The translations under genes were made by a program, and so were the position numbers. DNA of 18,624 nt from Desulfovibrio sp. (lineage in GTDB: Bacteria > Desulfobacterota > Desulfovibrionia > Desulfovibrionales > Desulfovibrionaceae), in the NCBI GenBank assembly GCA_020217165.1, contig JAIWOE010000056.1, forward strand, positions 1 through 18,624, read 5' to 3'. This document shows positions 1 through 7,488 of this stretch, in pieces (the first letter of the stretch is position 1; every line of letters starts with the position of its first letter). Under the pieces are notes generated by a model. That model did not search any database, had not been told where the DNA came from, and worked only from the letters and a program-made list of their open reading frames with translations.

Positions 1-467
1 CCAATCTGGACGAGGAACTGCTGTTCGAACTGGACAAGGAAGCCGGCTGGATCACCCTGGCCGGCGTGGCCACCCTGGGCCTGGCTGGCGCCCTGGGCGC
101 GGCGGCCATGGTGGCCGACGCTTTTGCAGAGCAGTTCAAGCCAGCCCGGCCCGTGGCCACGCCACAATGGCCGACAGTGCCCATGCTGGCCGAACACCTG
201 CCCCGGCCCTGGCAGCAGCGCACGCCCGGGGATATTGTCTGCCATTGCGAGCGGGTAACCCAGGCGGAAATCGAAGCCACCTTCACCTCCCCCCTGCCCC
301 CCGGGGACCTGCAGGGCCTCAAACGCCGCACCCGCGCCGGCATGGGGTTGTGCCAGGGCGACGGCTGCGCCCACGTCACGACCATGCTGGCCGGCCTGGC
401 CAAACCGCCCCTGCGAGTCAAGCCGCCCTACGACTCCCTGGACAAATCCGCACGCAAGAAGGCATAA
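1..467 (+). CDS. GlpA-like FAD-dependent oxidoreductase with C-terminal BFD-type [2Fe-2S] motif (3' end only)
   Basis: Only the last 154 codons are in the window; the frame is open from base 3 with no stop, so the start lies to the left. A GTG at 66 is in frame but falls inside the conserved end of the flavin domain and is not the start. The visible part has the end of an FAD domain (Gly/Ala-rich helix, about residues 20-40 of the fragment), then CHCER and, 34 residues on, C-x4-C (LCQGDGC). This C-x-C-x34-C-x4-C pattern is the BFD-like [2Fe-2S] motif found at the C terminus of anaerobic glycerol-3-phosphate dehydrogenase GlpA and related amine or opine dehydrogenase subunits. The stop is 12 bases before the flavoprotein at 480, so the two probably form one enzyme. 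Substrate is unknown: glycerol 3-phosphate is possible but cannot be shown from this end. Confidence is high for the family and low for the substrate. Confidence 0.8.
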   Translation, partial: NLDEELLFELDKEAGWITLAGVATLGLAGALGAAAMVADAFAEQFKPARPVATPQWPTVPMLAEHLPRPWQQRTPGDIVCHCERVTQAEIEATFTSPLPPGDLQGLKRRTRAGMGLCQGDGCAHVTTMLAGLAKPPLRVKPPYDSLDKSARKKA

Positions 468-479
468 GGATTAAGCATC

Positions 480-1784
480 ATGGCAAAAAAGAAGCGGATT
501 CGCTTTCCGGCCAAGCCTTCGCGGTATGAATTCGATGTGGCCATCATCGGCGGCGGCGTCTCGGGCCTGGCGGCGGCGGCCCAGCTCTCCCGCGTGGCCG
601 AACTGGAAGTGCTGGTCCTGGAAAAGGAAGTGGAGCCCGGCGGCGCGCCCCAACACATCGACAATTATTCCTTTGGCTGGCGCGAATACAAGCGGCCCAT
701 GCAAGGCCCCACCTACGCCAAAAAAATGCTGGCCGGGGCCAAGCGGACGGAAATCCTGGGCGGGGTGCAGGCCCTCTCCATCGACCGGGATGGCGGAGAC
801 CACGCCATCATCCAGGCCGTGGGGCCGCAGGGCTCCTTTGCCGTCAAGGCCCGGCGGGTGCTGCTGGCCACGGGAGCCTGGGAATCCTCCAGATTTTCCC
901 GCCATCTCGCCGGCGCCCGGCCCCTGGGGGTCATGACCTCGGGCGCGCTGCTCCGGCACATGGCCCTCACCAAGGTGCTGCCCTTTTCCCGCCCGGTGAT
1001 GCTGGGCTCGGAGTGGGTCTCCCTGGCCTCCATCGTCACCATGCACAAGGCCGGCATGGAACCGCCCGTCCTGGTGGACGAGTGGCCCGCCCCGGCCGCG
1101 CCTGCCATGGTGCTCAAGGGACTGTGCAAGAAATATGGCATGACGTTTCAGCCAGATACGCGAGTGGAGCGCATCATTGGCCGTCACAAGGTGGAGGCCG
1201 TGGTGCTGGAGCACCAGGGCCGGCGCACCTTGCAGGTCTGCGACGGCGTGCTGCTGACCGGCCGATTCAAACCCGAAGCCCCCTACCTGGCCGGCGGATT
1301 TCTGGATGTGGATGCTGGCTCCAGCGGCCCGGTCACGGACCAGTTTCACCGCGTCTACGAGGGTGACAGCCTCACCCCGGTCTATGCCTGCGGCAACCTG
1401 CTGGGCCTGGCCAAAAGCTCCTGGGTCTGCTCCAAACAGGGAGAGACAGCAGCCTCCCTCCTGGCCAGGGACATTGCCGGCGACCTGGATCAGGCCCCGG
1501 GAGTGCCGGTGCACATTGCCCCGCCCCTCAAATACGTCTGGCCCCAGCGCCACGTGTTCGAGCAGGGAGAGCAATCCCCCAAGTTCTATGTGGATTTCCA
1601 GAAACCTTGCACCGGCGTGCTGGCCCTGCGCAGCGACGGCCGCAAGGTGGCGGACCGGTTCCTGGCCCAGGCCATCCCCGGCCGGCTGGAAGTGCTGGAG
1701 CCGCCGCCGGCCATGCTGCCGGTACTGCGGGGTGGCACTCGCCTGACCGTGACCCTGGAACACCCAGACGACGGCCCGTTTTAA
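480..1784 (+). CDS. FAD/NAD(P)-dependent oxidoreductase, partner subunit of the upstream GlpA-like protein
   Basis: A 434-residue flavoprotein. The N-terminal dinucleotide fold shows GGGVSG at residues 24-29, followed by an acidic beta-strand end (LVLEKE, 45-50) that would bind the FAD ribose. The second typical sites are LLATGAWE (128-135) and VYACGN (301-306), the latter contacting FAD in this superfamily. The central NAD(P) fold is degenerate (no GxGxxG near 174-186), as is common in the second subunit of GlpA/HcnB/opine-oxidase-like pairs. A tail of about 90 residues (after SLLARD) starts with a PLKYVWPQR-type segment that I recall from such partner subunits. The start is set by AGGA nine bases before ATG 480, twelve bases after the previous stop, which suggests one mRNA. 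It is probably cytoplasmic: there is no signal peptide. The electron acceptor may be a quinone or an iron-sulfur partner outside the window; substrate not determined. Confidence 0.82.
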   Translation: MAKKKRIRFPAKPSRYEFDVAIIGGGVSGLAAAAQLSRVAELEVLVLEKEVEPGGAPQHIDNYSFGWREYKRPMQGPTYAKKMLAGAKRTEILGGVQALSIDRDGGDHAIIQAVGPQGSFAVKARRVLLATGAWESSRFSRHLAGARPLGVMTSGALLRHMALTKVLPFSRPVMLGSEWVSLASIVTMHKAGMEPPVLVDEWPAPAAPAMVLKGLCKKYGMTFQPDTRVERIIGRHKVEAVVLEHQGRRTLQVCDGVLLTGRFKPEAPYLAGGFLDVDAGSSGPVTDQFHRVYEGDSLTPVYACGNLLGLAKSSWVCSKQGETAASLLARDIAGDLDQAPGVPVHIAPPLKYVWPQRHVFEQGEQSPKFYVDFQKPCTGVLALRSDGRKVADRFLAQAIPGRLEVLEPPPAMLPVLRGGTRLTVTLEHPDDGPF

Positions 1785-1802
1785 CACACCAGCCTCTGCC
1801 GC

Positions 1803-2594
1803 TTATGGCGTGAGCAATTCCTCAAAAAACACAGTCATGTATTTCCAGGACCGCCTGGCAGCCCGGGCATCGTAGGCGCTGCCCCGGGAAGGGTCCGAAC
1901 CTGCGGTCGGGTCCGTGAAGCTGTGCACGGCATGGCCCAGGAGCACGGCCTGCCAGTCTGCGCCGGCAGCCTCCATCTCATCCTTGAACGCCAGCAGTTC
2001 CGCATCGGGCACGCGGGGATCAATGGCCCCGTGCAGGGCCAGCACGGCGGCCGTCACCGCGCCCGGCGCCGCCGGCAAGGGCGTGCCCAGGGCGCCATGG
2101 AACGACGCCACACCCAGCAGGGGCATGCCGACGCGGGCCATCTCCAGCACCACCGTGCCGCCAAAGCAGTAGCCTAGGGCCAGAACCCTGGCCGGGTCCA
2201 CACGGCCCGTGGCCAGCAGGGCCTGAAAGCCGGCGGCGGCCCGGGCGCGCATGAGGGGCCGGTCCTCCCGAAAAGGAGCGGACAGGGCGGCGGCCTCGGT
2301 GCTGTTGGAGGCGCGCACCCCGACGCCGTACATGTCCAGAGCCAGGGCCACATAGCCCATCTCCGCCAGCCGTCGGGCGGTGTGGATGCTGTGCTCGTCC
2401 ACCCCTTTCCAAGCATGGACCACCAGCACGCCCGGCAGGGGCCCGGTGGCGGCGGGATTGTAGCACAGCCGGCCTTCCAGGGGCACTTCGCCGTGGGTAT
2501 AGGCCAGGAGTTCTTCGATCACGGCGGCATGGGCGGGCCCGGCCGCAAGGCAACACACGAACAACATCACGATGACGGCAACAACACGGCGCAT
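1803..2594 (-). CDS. secreted dienelactone hydrolase family protein
   Basis: A 263-residue alpha/beta hydrolase. The N terminus is a clear Sec signal peptide: MRR, then a hydrophobic stretch to residue 19, then AHA just before residue 24 as a likely signal peptidase I site. No lipobox is seen. The dienelactone hydrolase triad is visible: nucleophile Cys143 in GYCFGG, Asp192 in HGAIDPRVP, and His224 in HAVHSF. These spacings fit the family, and the length is normal once the signal peptide is removed. The reading frame stays open further upstream, but ATG 2594 is preferred because GGAGG lies five bases before it and the signal peptide starts there. The family opens lactones or hydrolyses esters; a periplasmic site and the natural substrate are inference. 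It converges on the flavoprotein with an 18-base gap and no visible terminator between them, and is divergent from the kinase. Confidence 0.85.
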   Translation of the reverse strand: MRRVVAVIVMLFVCCLAAGPAHAAVIEELLAYTHGEVPLEGRLCYNPAATGPLPGVLVVHAWKGVDEHSIHTARRLAEMGYVALALDMYGVGVRASNSTEAAALSAPFREDRPLMRARAAAGFQALLATGRVDPARVLALGYCFGGTVVLEMARVGMPLLGVASFHGALGTPLPAAPGAVTAAVLALHGAIDPRVPDAELLAFKDEMEAAGADWQAVLLGHAVHSFTDPTAGSDPSRGSAYDARAARRSWKYMTVFFEELLTP

Positions 2595-2829
2595 GGCGTC
2601 CTCCACGGGAGATGATGCAAGATGCGTCTGATCCAGGCCATAGGCTACTCCTACGGCACAGGGAAGGCCATGGTCAACGTCGCGACATCGCTCCCCGTCA
2701 GGCCGAGATACCGCCGCCGGGGAAAGGCCTTGACGTACTGCTGGCGCATCAGCAATATCACCTCTTCCATGGGGATTGCGTTGGCACCAATCCTCTCCTC
2801 CAGGCGCAAGGCTAAGCGAACATGCGACC

Positions 2830-4908
2830 ATGCGGCGTGCGTTGATGCAAGAGATCCACCTTCCGCCTGCCCTGCCCGAACGCATTCCCCTGCACCGCGG
2901 CCTGGGCGCGAAAATCGGCCTCACGGTGCTCCTGGTGGAGCTGCTCGTGCTTGCCCTGGTGGCCCACTGGCAACACCAGTCCCTGGACCGCAGCCACGAC
3001 CGGGCCTTCCTCCAGCGCGTCACCTCCGTGAGCGCCCTCATGGGGCGTGGCCTGCTCAGTTATGAAACCTTGATCGATCCCGGCTACCTGGGGCCCCTGC
3101 TGGGCGAGGAGCCCATCATGGCCATGGTGTTGGGGTCGGACGGTCTCATTTACAACGCCATGCCCCCCACCCTGGTGGGCCGGAACCTTGCCGACCTGCC
3201 AGGCATGGACCCCACCTGGCTCCAGGAGATGCGCCAGGGGGTGGTCATCCGTCCGGTGGTGGAGGATGGCGAACCCCGCCTGGTGTGCCTGGCGCCACTG
3301 CACGCCACCGTGGACCGTCCCCCATTTCTGTATGTCTATTTCAAGGTCCACACCAGCAACATCCAGGTGGAAAAGGCCCGGATGACCCGGCTGTTTGTGC
3401 TTGGCGGCGGGCTTGGGGTGCTCATCACCTCGATGCTGTTACTGCTGATTTTTCACCGGCAGCTGTTTTTTCCCATCGCCGCCACGGCCCGGACCCTGCG
3501 GCGTCTGGAAGCCGGCGATCTCACGGCCCGGGTGGAGGGTCCCCTGCGGGACGACCAGCTGGGCGCCCTGCAGCGCGGACTCAATGCCATGGCCCAGTCC
3601 TTGGATGACTCCGTCGCCCAGCTGCAGCGGGAGATCGCCCAGCGCCGAGGCATGGAAGAACAGCTCCGCCAATACAATGAGACCCTGGAGCAACGCGTCC
3701 TGGAGCGCACCCGCGAACTGGAGGACGTAAACCGTCAGCTGCTCCGGGAAATCGCCAGCCGTCTGGACACGGAAGACGCCCTGCGAGAAAGCAACTGCCA
3801 GCTCCAGGGGGTGCTGGACTATTCTCCCACGGCCATTTTCCTGCTGGATGCCGACCACCGGGTGATCCTGTGCAACGTGCGCTTTGCCACGCTCTACGGC
3901 CTGCCGGATTCGGCGGTTGCCCGGGAGCTGGCGGAACCGCAGCTGGAGGCCCTGCTGCCGGCAGAGGTGGCCGCGGGCATCCTCAGGGCCCAGGAGCTGG
4001 TGCGCCGCTCTGGCACGGCCCACACCTTTGAGGAAACCATCCCCAGAGGCGACGGCTTTGCCACCCTGATGACCACCGTCTTCCCCATGCGCGACGCCCT
4101 GGGACGCATCTGGGCCGTGGGCTCCATTGCCACGGACATCACCGACCGCAAACGGCTGGAGGCAGAGCGCCTGCGCGCCGGCCAGCTGGCCTGCCTCGGT
4201 GAGCTGGCCGCCGTCGTAGCCCATGAAATCAACAATCCCATTACCGGCATCATCAATTATTCCCAACTCTTGCTCGACGATGCCCAGGGCGACGCCCGCC
4301 CCCTGCTGGCAGGCGTTATCCAGCAGGCAGAGCGAGTGGCAGCCATCGTGCGCAGCCTGCTGTCCTATTCCAGGGTGGACGAGGAGGCCTTTGCCCCCGT
4401 GGAGGTCACGGCCGTTGTCGAAGACAGTCTTTCCCTCTCCCGCTACCGCCTGGAGCGCGAAGGGGTGCAGGTGACGGCCATGGTGGAGGCCGGGCTGCCT
4501 GTTGTGCGCGGCAGACCCCGCGAGCTGCAACAAGTGCTGTTGAACCTGCTCTCCAACGCCCAGCATGCCCTCATGGAGCGCCGACGGCAGGACCCCCAGG
4601 CCGTTCTGCGCTGCGCCGTCCGCGCCATGCGCCTGGAAGACGGCCGGGTGGCCCTGGAAGTGGAAGATACCGGAATTGGTATTCCCCAGGAATTGCTCCC
4701 CAAAGTCATGCTGCCCTTTTTCACCACCAAGCCGCAGGACCACGGCACCGGCCTGGGGTTGTCCATCAGCCGGACCATCGTGGAAGCCCACGGGGGCGAG
4801 CTGACCCTCCGCAATGTGCCAGGCGGGAACGGCAGGGATGGAGTGAATTCCCCGGCCCGAGGAGTCTTGGCCCGGGTAGTGCTGCTCCCCTGGATCGACA
4901 AGGTCTGA
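2830..4908 (+). CDS. membrane PAS-domain sensor histidine kinase
   Basis: A 692-residue kinase. Order of parts: a first membrane helix (about 27-45), an extracytoplasmic sensor region of about 140 residues with no cysteine-heme motif, a second helix (about 187-208), a HAMP-type linker (about 209-262), a heptad-rich coiled coil (to about 325), a PAS domain (about 326-438), and the kinase core. The phospho-acceptor is His465 in VAHEINNP; the ATP-binding boxes are N576 (LLSNAQHAL), DTGIGIP (613-619), FFTTK (630-634) and GTGLGLS (639-645). The HEINNP box is typical of NtrB-like kinases that often act on sigma-54 activators. No response regulator is adjacent, so it is an orphan here. The start is uncertain: ATG 2830 and ATG 2845 both give a full protein, neither has a good ribosome site, and a seven-codon mini-ORF at 2822-2845 ends exactly on ATG 2845. 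The signal sensed is unknown. Confidence 0.85.
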   Translation: MRRALMQEIHLPPALPERIPLHRGLGAKIGLTVLLVELLVLALVAHWQHQSLDRSHDRAFLQRVTSVSALMGRGLLSYETLIDPGYLGPLLGEEPIMAMVLGSDGLIYNAMPPTLVGRNLADLPGMDPTWLQEMRQGVVIRPVVEDGEPRLVCLAPLHATVDRPPFLYVYFKVHTSNIQVEKARMTRLFVLGGGLGVLITSMLLLLIFHRQLFFPIAATARTLRRLEAGDLTARVEGPLRDDQLGALQRGLNAMAQSLDDSVAQLQREIAQRRGMEEQLRQYNETLEQRVLERTRELEDVNRQLLREIASRLDTEDALRESNCQLQGVLDYSPTAIFLLDADHRVILCNVRFATLYGLPDSAVARELAEPQLEALLPAEVAAGILRAQELVRRSGTAHTFEETIPRGDGFATLMTTVFPMRDALGRIWAVGSIATDITDRKRLEAERLRAGQLACLGELAAVVAHEINNPITGIINYSQLLLDDAQGDARPLLAGVIQQAERVAAIVRSLLSYSRVDEEAFAPVEVTAVVEDSLSLSRYRLEREGVQVTAMVEAGLPVVRGRPRELQQVLLNLLSNAQHALMERRRQDPQAVLRCAVRAMRLEDGRVALEVEDTGIGIPQELLPKVMLPFFTTKPQDHGTGLGLSISRTIVEAHGGELTLRNVPGGNGRDGVNSPARGVLARVVLLPWIDKV

Positions 4909-4934
4909 GCCCCCGCCGAATCTGGGGCTTTTTT
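4908..4934 (+). terminator. intrinsic terminator of the histidine kinase gene
   Basis: AGCCCC (4908-4913) pairs with GGGGCT (4924-4929) around a ten-base loop, and the stem runs straight into a T6 tract at 4929-4934. The stem starts on the last base of the kinase stop codon, so transcription should end directly after the kinase and cytochrome c3 should have its own promoter. Confidence 0.8.
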
Positions 4935-5019
4935 CCATCATGCGGTCTTGACAGCATGACCCGAACGCATGGTAGGGATGGGGACAGTTTTTTTCACGGC
5001 GAGCTCCCGGTTGCGGCAA

Positions 5020-5036
5020 TTGGTTTGCACAATGCT
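5020..5036 (+). promoter_or_regulatory. weak sigma-54-like -24/-12 element upstream of cytochrome c3
   Basis: TTGG at 5020-5023 and GCT at 5034-5036 keep the invariant GG-N10-GC spacing of sigma-54 promoters, 130 bases before the cytochrome start. The rest matches poorly (about 9 of 13 consensus positions), so it may be chance. An alternative is a sigma-70 promoter using TTGACA at 4948-4953, but no good -10 box is found at 16-18 bases. The region 4935-5165 must carry the promoter because a terminator precedes it; its exact place is unresolved. Confidence 0.2.
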
Positions 5037-5165
5037 CCCGGCTGATTGCAGTGTTCGATGCAGACGCGCAATCCCGCACGCGCTTCCAAAACCCCGGGTC
5101 GGACTGTGGCCCCGCTGCTGCCGACCCTTGTTGCAGCACCATAACATAAAGAAGGAGTCGAACCC

Positions 5166-5579
5166 ATGAAACGGACTGTGTTGGCCACCATGGCCGCCGC
5201 CTGTCTCGCGTGCACGGTGGCCCTGCCCTCCCTGCATGCCGTGGACGTCCCTGCCGACGGTGCCAAAATCGATTTCATCGACGGCGGCGATAAGAACCTC
5301 GTTGTGATCTTCAATCACTCCACCCACAAAGACGTGAAGTGCGAAGATTGCCACCACATGCCCGGCGAAAAGCAGTACGCTGGCTGCACCACCGACGGTT
5401 GCCACAACATCCTGGACAAGGCCGACAAGTCCGTGAACTCCTGGTACAAAGTGATTCACGACGCCAAGGCCGAAACCAAGCCCACCTGCATTTCCTGCCA
5501 CAAGGACCTGGCTGGGGAAGACAAGGATCTCAAGAAGAAGCTCACCGGCTGCAAGGGTTCCGCCTGCCATCCTGGCTAG
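5166..5579 (+). CDS. periplasmic type I tetraheme cytochrome c3 precursor
   Basis: A 137-residue precursor with a Sec signal peptide (MKR, hydrophobic core, cleavage after LHA at residue 25), leaving a mature chain of 112 residues, the usual size. Four heme sites are present: C59-x2-C62-H63, C74-x4-C79-H80, C108-x2-C111-H112 and C129-x4-C134-H135. The alternating CxxCH and CxxxxCH spacing is the hallmark of type I cytochrome c3. Further histidines (51, 54, 64, 98) can supply the second axial ligands. The protein takes electrons from periplasmic hydrogenases or formate dehydrogenases and passes them to membrane redox complexes during sulfate respiration. AAGGAG lies eight bases before the ATG, as expected for a highly expressed gene. 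It appears to be transcribed alone: a terminator precedes it and a strong hairpin follows. The mature sequence resembles the D. gigas protein closely from memory. Confidence 0.96.
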   Translation: MKRTVLATMAAACLACTVALPSLHAVDVPADGAKIDFIDGGDKNLVVIFNHSTHKDVKCEDCHHMPGEKQYAGCTTDGCHNILDKADKSVNSWYKVIHDAKAETKPTCISCHKDLAGEDKDLKKKLTGCKGSACHPG

Positions 5580-5629
5580 ATCGGCGCTTCCGGGGCTCTC
5601 CCTGCGCTTGCTTACCCCATGACGGCAAC

Positions 5630-5659
5630 GGCCGGCAGGATCGCAAGGTCCTGCCGGCC
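5630..5659 (+). terminator. perfect 11-bp hairpin after cytochrome c3
   Basis: GGCCGGCAGGA (5630-5640) pairs perfectly with TCCTGCCGGCC (5649-5659) around an eight-base loop, 50 bases after the cytochrome stop. Only a short ATTT follows, so it may act as an imperfect terminator or as a 3' stabiliser of the cytochrome mRNA rather than a full stop. Reading past it would join the next gene to the cytochrome transcript. Confidence 0.6.
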
Positions 5660-5725
5660 ACGCATTTGACCGCCGCCCCGGATCCCGGTATCACCAGCCC
5701 GACATTCCACCCCAGGAGACCGCCC

Positions 5726-6136
5726 ATGGCTGCCGATTTCCGCTCCCTGCTTGTCCTGCTTGATGCCGATGACCCCACCATCCGCCGCTATGACGATATC
5801 CGCATTGGCGACTGGTTCCTGCTCTCCATCCAAACACGCCCCCTGTATGACGATTCCCCCATGGAGCTGGCGGACCCCGCCACCTGCGATGCCTTTACCC
5901 TCTCCCTTATGACCCAGGGCGGCGTCATCAGCTACGGCAGCTGGGGCGTGTGGGAAACCCTGCAGCAAAAGCCCTGGGCCGCGCGCTTCCGCCAGGAGCT
6001 GCCGTTGCTCCTGGTGGCCGAGGACGTGCCCGCTGCGGTGGTGCAGGAAATCCTGGACGACCTGACGGAATTCGCCGCCAACAACACGCCGCCGGTGAAC
6101 AAGAAAAAAGGCCAACTGGCCCAGGACGCCGCCTAG
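5726..6136 (+). CDS. conserved-looking hypothetical protein, 136 residues
   Basis: I do not recognise a family. The start at ATG 5726 is supported by AGGAG eight bases upstream; the frame is open further left but that part overlaps the cytochrome gene and is a shadow. The protein has no signal peptide and no membrane segment, and it is acidic in its first two thirds, with repeated Asp-Asp pairs. A Trp/Tyr-rich middle (about residues 68-87, containing SYGSWGVWETLQQKPW) is followed by a predicted helix, and the tail is short and Lys-rich. It looks like a small soluble cytoplasmic protein. It sits 146 bases after cytochrome c3 beyond a strong hairpin and about 100 bases before serB on the same strand. 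A link with either gene is not established. Confidence 0.7.
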   Translation: MAADFRSLLVLLDADDPTIRRYDDIRIGDWFLLSIQTRPLYDDSPMELADPATCDAFTLSLMTQGGVISYGSWGVWETLQQKPWAARFRQELPLLLVAEDVPAAVVQEILDDLTEFAANNTPPVNKKKGQLAQDAA

Positions 6137-6239
6137 CGTCTTGTCCAGGAAGCAGGTTGCCCCCTGAGTGCACCGCAATTTTGGCGACGCACCACGAGCC
6201 CCCTTCCCATCACGCACCTTTCCGCAAAAGCAGACGCAC

Positions 6240-7460
6240 GTGCAAGATATCGTCCTCATCCGCATTTCCGGCGAAGACCGGCCCGGCCTGCTGGCCGAAC
6301 TGTGCGAGGCCATGGCTCAGAATGACGTGGAGATTCTAGACGTGGGCCAGTCCGTCATCTACGATTCCCTGAACCTCGGCATGCTCATCCGCATTCCCCC
6401 CGAGGCAGAGCGCGCCCCCGTGCTCAAGGACATCCTCTTCAAGGCGCACGAACTGGGGGTGAGCTGCAAGCTAACTCCCATCAGCAAGGAGCACTACGCC
6501 CACTGGGCGGAAACCCAGGGCCGGCGGCGGCACATCGTCACCCTCCTGGGCCGGCGCATTGTGGCCGCCCAGGTGCAGGCCCTGGCGGAGGTGCTCACCC
6601 GGCACGGGCTCAACATCGAGGTGGTCACCCGCCTGTCCCACCCCGCGCCCCTCCATTCCCCCGCGGACCAGCCGGCCCGGGCCTGCGTGGAACTCAAGGT
6701 CAGTGGTGCGCCCGCGGATTCCGCGGCCCTCAAGCGGGAGTTCCTGGCCGTGGCCGGCAGCCTGGGGGTGGACATCGCGTTTCAGGAAGACAACGCCTTC
6801 CGCCGCAATCGCCGCCTGGTGGCCTTTGACATGGATTCCACCCTGGTGGCCGGCGAGCTCATTGACGAACTGGCCCGCGAGGCCGGCAAGGCCGAAGAAG
6901 TGGCCGCCATCACCGCCGCCGCCATGCGTGGCGAGCTGGACTTCAAGGCCTCCCTGCGCAAACGGCTCTCCCTGCTCAAGGGCCTGCCCGAGGCCTGCCT
7001 GCCCGAGGTGGCGGCGCGCATTCCCCTGAATGAAGGGGCGGAACGACTCATCGCCACCCTCAAGTCCCTGGGGTACACCATCGCCATCATCTCCGGCGGA
7101 TTTACGTACTTTGGAAATCATCTCAAGGAGATGCTTGGAGTAGACTACGTTTTTGCCAACGAGCTGGAAATCAGGGACGGCCAGCTTACCGGCGACGTGG
7201 TGGGCGAAATTGTGGATGCCGAGCGCAAGGCCTTGCTGCTCAAGACCATCGCCACGCAGGAAAAAATCAGCCTGCAACAGGTGGTGGCCGTGGGCGATGG
7301 CGCCAACGACCTGCCCATGCTCAACCTGGCCGGCCTGGGCATTGCCTTCCATGCCAAGCCCACGGTCAAGGAAGGAGCCCGCCAGGCCATCAGCACCCTG
7401 GGGCTGGATTCCATCCTCTACCTCCTCGGCCTGCGCGATCAGGACGCACCCACGGCATAG
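6240..7460 (+). CDS. serB: phosphoserine phosphatase with two N-terminal ACT domains
   Basis: A 406-residue protein catalysing the last step of serine synthesis, O-phosphoserine to serine plus phosphate, in the cytoplasm. Two ACT-type regulatory domains (about 2-78 and 98-182) precede the HAD phosphatase. HAD motifs: DMDSTLV with nucleophile Asp197 and acid/base Asp199; SGG with Ser285; Lys330 in DAERKA; and GDGANDLPML with Asp353 and Asp357 for Mg2+. The start is GTG 6240, giving a chain that opens directly into ACT domain 1 (QDIVLIRISGEDRPG), as in relatives; the alternative GTG 6168 would add 24 residues of no family character. Neither has a strong ribosome site, so the start is the weakest point. 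Tandem ACT domains suggest control by serine or another amino acid, which is inference. The gene ends 28 bases from a convergent gene. Confidence 0.93.
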   Translation: MQDIVLIRISGEDRPGLLAELCEAMAQNDVEILDVGQSVIYDSLNLGMLIRIPPEAERAPVLKDILFKAHELGVSCKLTPISKEHYAHWAETQGRRRHIVTLLGRRIVAAQVQALAEVLTRHGLNIEVVTRLSHPAPLHSPADQPARACVELKVSGAPADSAALKREFLAVAGSLGVDIAFQEDNAFRRNRRLVAFDMDSTLVAGELIDELAREAGKAEEVAAITAAAMRGELDFKASLRKRLSLLKGLPEACLPEVAARIPLNEGAERLIATLKSLGYTIAIISGGFTYFGNHLKEMLGVDYVFANELEIRDGQLTGDVVGEIVDAERKALLLKTIATQEKISLQQVVAVGDGANDLPMLNLAGLGIAFHAKPTVKEGARQAISTLGLDSILYLLGLRDQDAPTA

Positions 7461-7488
7461 GGGCAGAAGAATCGGGGACGTCCGGGGA

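Noticed and set aside
471..1787. 438-codon minus-strand frame opposite the flavoprotein
   Set aside because: Antisense shadow: the plus-strand product has FAD motifs, while this one has only Gly/His/Gln-rich low-complexity sequence.
2784..2800. TTGGCACC upstream of the kinase as a sigma-54 promoter
   Set aside because: The -24 half is good, but the position ten bases after GG is CT instead of the invariant GC.
4948..4978. Sigma-70 promoter with TTGACA at 4948 for cytochrome c3
   Set aside because: The -35 box is perfect but no -10 box is found at 16-18 bases; TAGGGA at a spacing of 19 is too weak to annotate.
3439..5142. 567-codon minus-strand frame opposite the kinase
   Set aside because: Antisense to all kinase catalytic boxes and crosses the kinase terminator; no family character.
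7461..7488. GGGGATTATCCCC palindrome between serB and the convergent gene as a terminator
   Set aside because: The stem is short and neither side has a T tract.
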